From Candidatus Taylorbacteria bacterium RIFCSPHIGHO2_02_FULL_46_13 (lineage in GTDB: Bacteria > Patescibacteriota > Minisyncoccia > Phycocordibacterales > DSPV01), in the NCBI GenBank assembly GCA_001821015.1, contig MHRQ01000014.1, positions 1-32,324 on the forward strand: a stretch of DNA of 32,324 nucleotides. Reading direction: 5' to 3'. A program made the position numbers and the translations under genes. Of this stretch, positions 29,841 through 32,324 are shown one piece after another; position 1 is the stretch's first letter, and every line of letters begins with the position of its first letter. Below the pieces are notes generated by a model. That model was given only the letters and a program-made list of their open reading frames with translations, was not told the DNA's origin and ran no database searches.

Positions 29841-30036
29841 ATTTTTGGTCGGAGCCGTTTTTACGAGTTTCAAACTCATGCGGGTTTGCAAGTTCATTGA
29901 GTTTTGTGTCATCCCAAAGAATCCTCCAAGTACCCGACATGTGATTTACTTCCGTCACGAGGCCCGTTCTTCCTTTACCATGACCCTTCACTTTAACAAC
30001 ACGGGTCTTTCTGGCAAAACCTAGTTCTACCCTCAT
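29839..30036 (-). CDS. Small basic KOW/SH3-like protein
   Basis: 65 residues from the ATG at 30036, with AAAGGAG 8 nt upstream. The sequence TRVVKVKGHGKGRTGLVTEV...GTWRILWDDTKLNELAN looks like a small beta-barrel of the KOW/SH3 type, with a Gly-rich turn and Trp/Asp-rich strands. No exact family is recognised; binding to RNA, ribosome or another protein is a guess. It has its own promoter and terminator. Confidence 0.7.
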   Translation of the reverse strand: MRVELGFARKTRVVKVKGHGKGRTGLVTEVNHMSGTWRILWDDTKLNELANPHEFETRKNGSDQK

Positions 30037-30074
30037 ATATACCACTCCTTTCTGTTGAGGTTTTTACTACCCAC

Positions 30075-30102
30075 AGCATATAGATAGTTTGCAAACTGTC
30101 AA
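30075..30102 (-). promoter_or_regulatory. Promoter of the small basic protein gene
   Basis: TTGACA, 16 nt, TATGCT on the minus strand. Confidence 0.65.
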
Positions 30103-30162
30103 GAAGAAAGAAAGAGCTAGATTTGACTCGTTTCCAAGTGTGTTGTTTATAGTATATAGTAT

Positions 30163-30190
30163 TGAAACATTTATCTAACACGATACGTTA
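30163..30190 (+). promoter_or_regulatory. Possible ECF-type (autoregulatory) promoter
   Basis: TGAAAC, 17 nt, CGTTA matches the -35 TGAAAC / -10 CGT pattern of ECF-sigma promoters. It overlaps a housekeeping-like TATACT (30189-30194). Confidence 0.45.
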
Positions 30191-30224
30191 TACTAGATGA
30201 ACGTGGTCGATATTTACTGGCGCG

Positions 30225-30249
30225 GGCGGACCGCCAATAGCGGTCCGCC
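30225..30249 (+). promoter_or_regulatory. Strong hairpin in the 5' region of the ECF sigma gene
   Basis: GGCGGACCG pairs perfectly with CGGTCCGCC around a 7-nt loop. It lies upstream of the preferred GTG start and may affect translation or mRNA stability. Confidence 0.6.
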
Positions 30250-30268
30250 ACCTTTCAAAGGTCAAGAA

Positions 30269-30865
30269 GTGTCATATTTATTGCTTGAACAAAAAGAGAG
30301 TGCGGTTGGAAAGGCTTTGTCAGAAACTGACGAAGAAGTGCTTCGTCTGTCAATCGCCACTGATCCTGAGCTCTTTTCGGTGATTGTTCGCCGTTATCAA
30401 GAAGCGTTTTTGCGGAAGGCTCGATCAATTCTTAAAGACGAAGCGGAAGCGGAGGATGTAGTGCAAGAAGTTTTTGTCAAAATTTACGCAAAGGGCGCTC
30501 GGTTCCATCGGGTAGCCGGTGCCTCATTTAAATCATGGGCATACAAAATCCTCATCAATACATGTCTGACGGTTTATAGAAAGACCTCGCGCACTCGTAT
30601 CAATGTGTCTCCGGAAGAATTTGATGAGACTTTGCTTGCAGTCGCGGGTAATGATGCTTCAGAGTCGCGTCTGTCCTATGATGCTTTTCTCTCTATTCTC
30701 TCACGTATGCCGCAGACGCTCGCTTTACTCTTGCGGCGGATGGTGCTTTTTGGACAGCATCCGAAAGAGATCGCGTTGTCGGAAGGAATAAGCACTGGCG
30801 CGGTGCGAACACGGCTTCATCGCGCGCGCAGAGCATTTGAGAAGGTGCGTATAGAAATTAATTAA
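30269..30865 (+). CDS. ECF-type RNA polymerase sigma factor
   Basis: 198 residues from GTG 30269. The track starts at ATG 30197, but that places the hairpin and a Pro/Gly-rich odd segment inside the protein, and the ATG is only 2 nt past a -10 box. AAAGG lies 7 nt before the GTG. Region 2 is visible (FSVIVRRYQEAFLRKARSIL, EDVVQEVFVKIYAK, FKSWAYKILINTC). Region 4 is visible (RMPQTLALLLRRMVLFGQ, then IALSEGISTGAVRTRLHRARRAF). No anti-sigma gene with a zinc motif follows; nearby small membrane proteins could take that role, but this is speculation. Confidence 0.9.
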   Translation: MSYLLLEQKESAVGKALSETDEEVLRLSIATDPELFSVIVRRYQEAFLRKARSILKDEAEAEDVVQEVFVKIYAKGARFHRVAGASFKSWAYKILINTCLTVYRKTSRTRINVSPEEFDETLLAVAGNDASESRLSYDAFLSILSRMPQTLALLLRRMVLFGQHPKEIALSEGISTGAVRTRLHRARRAFEKVRIEIN

Positions 30866-30900
30866 GAAGAATTAAGGAGTGGAAGGACTATAATTTTCTT

Positions 30901-30999
30901 ATCCCGTGGAATAGGAAATTCAATATTATAATGAAACATATACAAATCAACATTAGGTATAGCATAAAAAGTAAAACCCGAGGCATTATTCCACGGGAT
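30901..30999. repeat. Inverted repeat with 13-nt arms around a small ORF
   Basis: ATCCCGTGGAATA (30901-30913) is the exact reverse complement of 30987-30999, separated by 73 nt. Confidence 0.65.
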
Positions 31000-31029
31000 G
31001 ATGATTTTAATACTCATTCCATTCGTTAA
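30931..31029 (+). CDS. Possible 32-residue basic peptide
   Basis: The frame reads MKHIQINIRYSIKSK and continues to a TAA stop. The ATG overlaps a TATAAT box and no Shine-Dalgarno is present, so translation is doubtful. It is partly inside the 13-nt inverted repeat. Listed only as a candidate. Confidence 0.2.
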   Translation: MKHIQINIRYSIKSKTRGIIPRDDDFNTHSIR

Positions 31030-31091
31030 AAATCTATCATATTATAATGATCATCCACGTGGTTCAACATTCACAAACAGAAGAGATGATT

Positions 31092-31415
31092 ATGCGACGA
31101 GTTCGCATCGTGTATTTTCTACGTTCACCACTTGGAAGATCAATTATCGCAGAGGTTGTACTTTTCTGTACTGTCCTTGCGTCAACAATGACTTTTGCTT
31201 CATTTAAAGATATTGTTTCTAATATTGGAGGAACACTTTCACAAGGTTCCTTTTTTCAATATGTATTCTCGGCTGTAGCAAATACCGAGAGGGGATTCCA
31301 AGCTCTATTACTTGTAGGTTGTGTCAGCTCTGTCTATTTTCTTTGGAACGTAGGTAAGAAAATTCCTTTTGTTTCTTTCGCACGCTTAGTACAACGACCT
31401 TTTACGCACGCCTAG
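31092..31415 (+). CDS. Small two-TM membrane protein
   Basis: 107 residues from the ATG at 31092. The track ATG 31047 sits inside a TATAAT box, so the transcript would start after it; AAGAGATGA lies before 31092. The start is basic (MRRVRIVYFLRSPLGRS), followed by two hydrophobic helices (IIAEVVLFCTVLASTMTFASF and ALLLVGCVSSVYFLWNVG). From memory, similar short membrane proteins with an R-I-x-Y-F-L-R start occur in Patescibacteria without known function. It lies downstream of the ECF sigma gene. Confidence 0.7.
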   Translation: MRRVRIVYFLRSPLGRSIIAEVVLFCTVLASTMTFASFKDIVSNIGGTLSQGSFFQYVFSAVANTERGFQALLLVGCVSSVYFLWNVGKKIPFVSFARLVQRPFTHA

Positions 31416-31433
31416 AAAAGTTCACCCTCCACC

Positions 31434-31458
31434 TTCCCGAAGGTTCAACCTTCGGGAA
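31434..31458. repeat. Hairpin with AAGGTTCAACCTT core (copy 4)
   Basis: A 12-bp stem with arms TTCCCG/CGGGAA outside the shared core and a single-C loop. TCCTTTT follows on the plus strand, so it might also terminate the upstream membrane-protein gene. Confidence 0.75.
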
Positions 31459-31564
31459 TCCTTTTGTCGTCCCAAGGGGACGGGGTAGTAAACCTTACAG
31501 ATTCAACTATGACCCCCTGTTCATAAGTAAGTATCATAAGCCCTTTTTCAACATCTCGCATCAT
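31445..31564 (-). CDS. Possible 39-residue small protein
   Basis: The frame reads MMRDVEKGLMILTYEQGVIV, continues through VESVRFTTPSPW, and ends inside hairpin copy 4. Composition is protein-like. AGGAGG lies upstream but 14 nt away, longer than usual. No promoter is evident between it and the upstream terminator. Too short for the supplied ORF track. Confidence 0.35.
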   Translation of the reverse strand: MMRDVEKGLMILTYEQGVIVESVRFTTPSPWDDKRIPEG

Positions 31565-31587
31565 TTTTCTTTCTTTTCCCTCCTCGG

Positions 31588-31624
31588 CAATAAAACCCCG
31601 CCTCCGGAACGGCCGGTGGCGGGG
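31588..31624 (-). terminator. Terminator of a minus-strand unit
   Basis: CCCCGCC/GGCGGGG with inner CCGG/CCGG; on the minus strand TTTTATT follows. It ends the unit starting near 32032. Confidence 0.75.
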
Positions 31625-31804
31625 GAATGTGCAAAATGTGCATCAGGAGTGCTTTGTCGCGACCTCGCTTAAGATATTCGACATTTAACAGGATTTGGTT
31701 AATGGGCCAAAAAACTGATAAATAACACTCCCCTTGGGACCTTACGGCACACTTTGTGGTGGATTGTTAGAATAGCAAAAACTGCTCTTTGAATCAAAAG
31801 GATT

Positions 31805-31915
31805 TTAAGGTTTCATCCAAAGATCACTCCACCATTCAAAGGTGAGGAATAACAACACCGCCGCAGGTATGTAAATCGGCGCCAATAGTATAAAAAGAAT
31901 TCTTTTCCAAATCAT
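31805..31915 (-). CDS. Possible 36-residue single-TM peptide
   Basis: The frame reads MIWKRILFILLAPIYIPAAV and continues as a hydrophobic stretch to FEWWSDLWMKP-stop: a basic start, one membrane helix and a Trp-rich end. It lies between a minus promoter (32068-32039) and a minus terminator (31624-31588) with structured element B in its leader, a coherent transcription unit. No Shine-Dalgarno is visible, so translation is unproven. Confidence 0.4.
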   Translation of the reverse strand: MIWKRILFILLAPIYIPAAVLLFLTFEWWSDLWMKP

Positions 31916-31925
31916 GTTTTAGGTT

Positions 31926-32016
31926 TTTATTGCCAAGTGAGTGAGAGGAAAGAAAAAGTATCTTCTTTTTCTCTCCCGAGCGAGTGATGGCAACAAAGGG
32001 TTTAATACCCTTTATG
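31926..32016. repeat. Structured element, copy B
   Basis: It aligns with 10681-10769: shared tttatt start, GAGTGAG, purine/pyrimidine arms, CCCGAGCGA and the identical ggcaacaaagggtttaata. The 3' hairpin AAAGGG/CCCTTT is perfect here. It lies downstream of a minus-strand promoter. Confidence 0.7.
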
Positions 32017-32038
32017 TATCGCAAATACGACGAATGGC

Positions 32039-32068
32039 ATACTAACACTAATTTTGTATTGATGTCAA
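32039..32068 (-). promoter_or_regulatory. Minus-strand promoter reading into element B
   Basis: TTGACA, 18 nt ending TGT, TAGTAT on the minus strand. Confidence 0.7.
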
Positions 32069-32111
32069 TATATGCAACGGCGTAAGTCAACTTCTCTTTA
32101 GGTGCAACTTT

Positions 32112-32120
32112 TGCTAGTAT
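32112..32120 (+). promoter_or_regulatory. Extended -10 promoter of the edge ncRNA
   Basis: TTGC-TAGTAT gives an extended -10; the -35 is weak (TTCTCT at 17 nt). Transcription would start near 32127. Confidence 0.5.
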
Positions 32121-32126
32121 AGTTTC

Positions 32127-32324
32127 GTTCTCACAAACATATTCTGTTTTGATTCAGCGGTGGAGTGAGGCTTGGGGTGGGACCCAGCCCGCAAGACCTT
32201 GAGCGTTCTGCTTCAGAATGCGAATGGTGTACAGCTCCTGTAAGGAGGGCGCGCCTGTTCAGGCGAGTGCTCTACTTACCTTGTGCGCTGGTTTAAAACG
32301 GAATATTGTGTGTAATACATTCCG
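32127..32324 (+). ncRNA. Unassigned structured RNA, runs to the window edge
   Basis: No ORF covers this stretch. It folds by eye into a closing stem (CAGCG/CGCTG), GTGGAG/CTCTAC, and four hairpins: GGC-TGGG/CCCA-GCC, GCGTTCTG/CAGAATGC, CTCCT/AGGAG and CGCCTG/CAGGCG. G-T pairs in two stems work only on the plus strand. The window ends in CGGAAT/ATTCCG, probably the terminator stem. It does not match the core sequences of tmRNA, RNase P or SRP RNA that I know. Confidence 0.6.

Noticed and set aside
31469-31740. Exact 12-nt inverted repeat GTCCCAAGGGGA / TCCCCTTGGGAC as closing stem of a large RNA
   Set aside because: Each copy is itself a small hairpin (GTCCC-AAG-GGGAC), and strong opposite-strand signals lie between them, so a single 270-nt RNA is not convincing.
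32127-32324. RNase P, SRP or tmRNA at the window edge
   Set aside because: None of the diagnostic strings (GAGGAAAGTCC, ACAGAA, GGAAGGAAGCAG-like tetraloop region, or a tRNA-like end) is present.

Overview
The window looks like a chromosomal segment of a Patescibacteria/CPR bacterium, most likely Parcubacteria-like. This is inferred from very compact housekeeping genes, a short SMC, RpoB and RpoC of reduced length, many small lineage-type membrane or zinc-ribbon proteins, TGA used as stop, and many genes with a -10 box almost on the start codon. No tRNA, rRNA, CRISPR array, insertion sequence or integrase was recognised.

Layout. 1-4.1 kb: asparaginase-domain protein, a compact SMC that appears to lack a hinge, a helical hypothetical, and a small minus-strand gene. 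4.15-6.86 kb: the rpsP-khpA-(DapB-like)-trmD neighbourhood, without rimM. 6.86-9.82 kb: an accessory stretch behind trmD with membrane proteins (one frameshifted), a zinc-ribbon protein and a guanylate-kinase-like P-loop protein. It is punctuated by two extra copies of the trmD 3' end, which suggests that the end of trmD has served as an integration or recombination site. 9.88-10.46 kb: a 175-codon miniature GuaA made of the N- and C-terminal ends of GMP synthase with the catalytic middle missing. 10.5-20.8 kb: rpoB-rpoC-dnaG-rpoD, one transcription/replication-initiation cluster behind a structured leader with an internal terminator. 20.8-24.8 kb: two small minus genes and a UvrD-type helicase fused to an Fe-S PD-(D/E)XK nuclease. 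24.9-29.2 kb: DsbA-like oxidoreductase, ZIP transporter, an unassigned minus-strand structured RNA, DEDD exonuclease, hisS and a lipoprotein. 29.4-32.3 kb: RRM protein, small basic protein, ECF sigma factor, small membrane proteins, and a second unassigned structured RNA at the window edge.

Small-scale structure is unusually rich. There are three perfect or near-perfect palindromes sharing the core GCTATAGC, and four hairpins sharing an AAGGTYYRACCTT-like core with different, self-complementary arms. Degenerate YCYTAAG heptads lie against the starts of smc and trmD. A ~90-bp structured element is present both in the rpoB leader and near 32 kb. Several mRNAs are predicted to be leaderless (3026 gene, rpsP, uvrD-like, hisS), while others carry strong Shine-Dalgarno sequences. 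All assignments are by eye from sequence; no database search was run.
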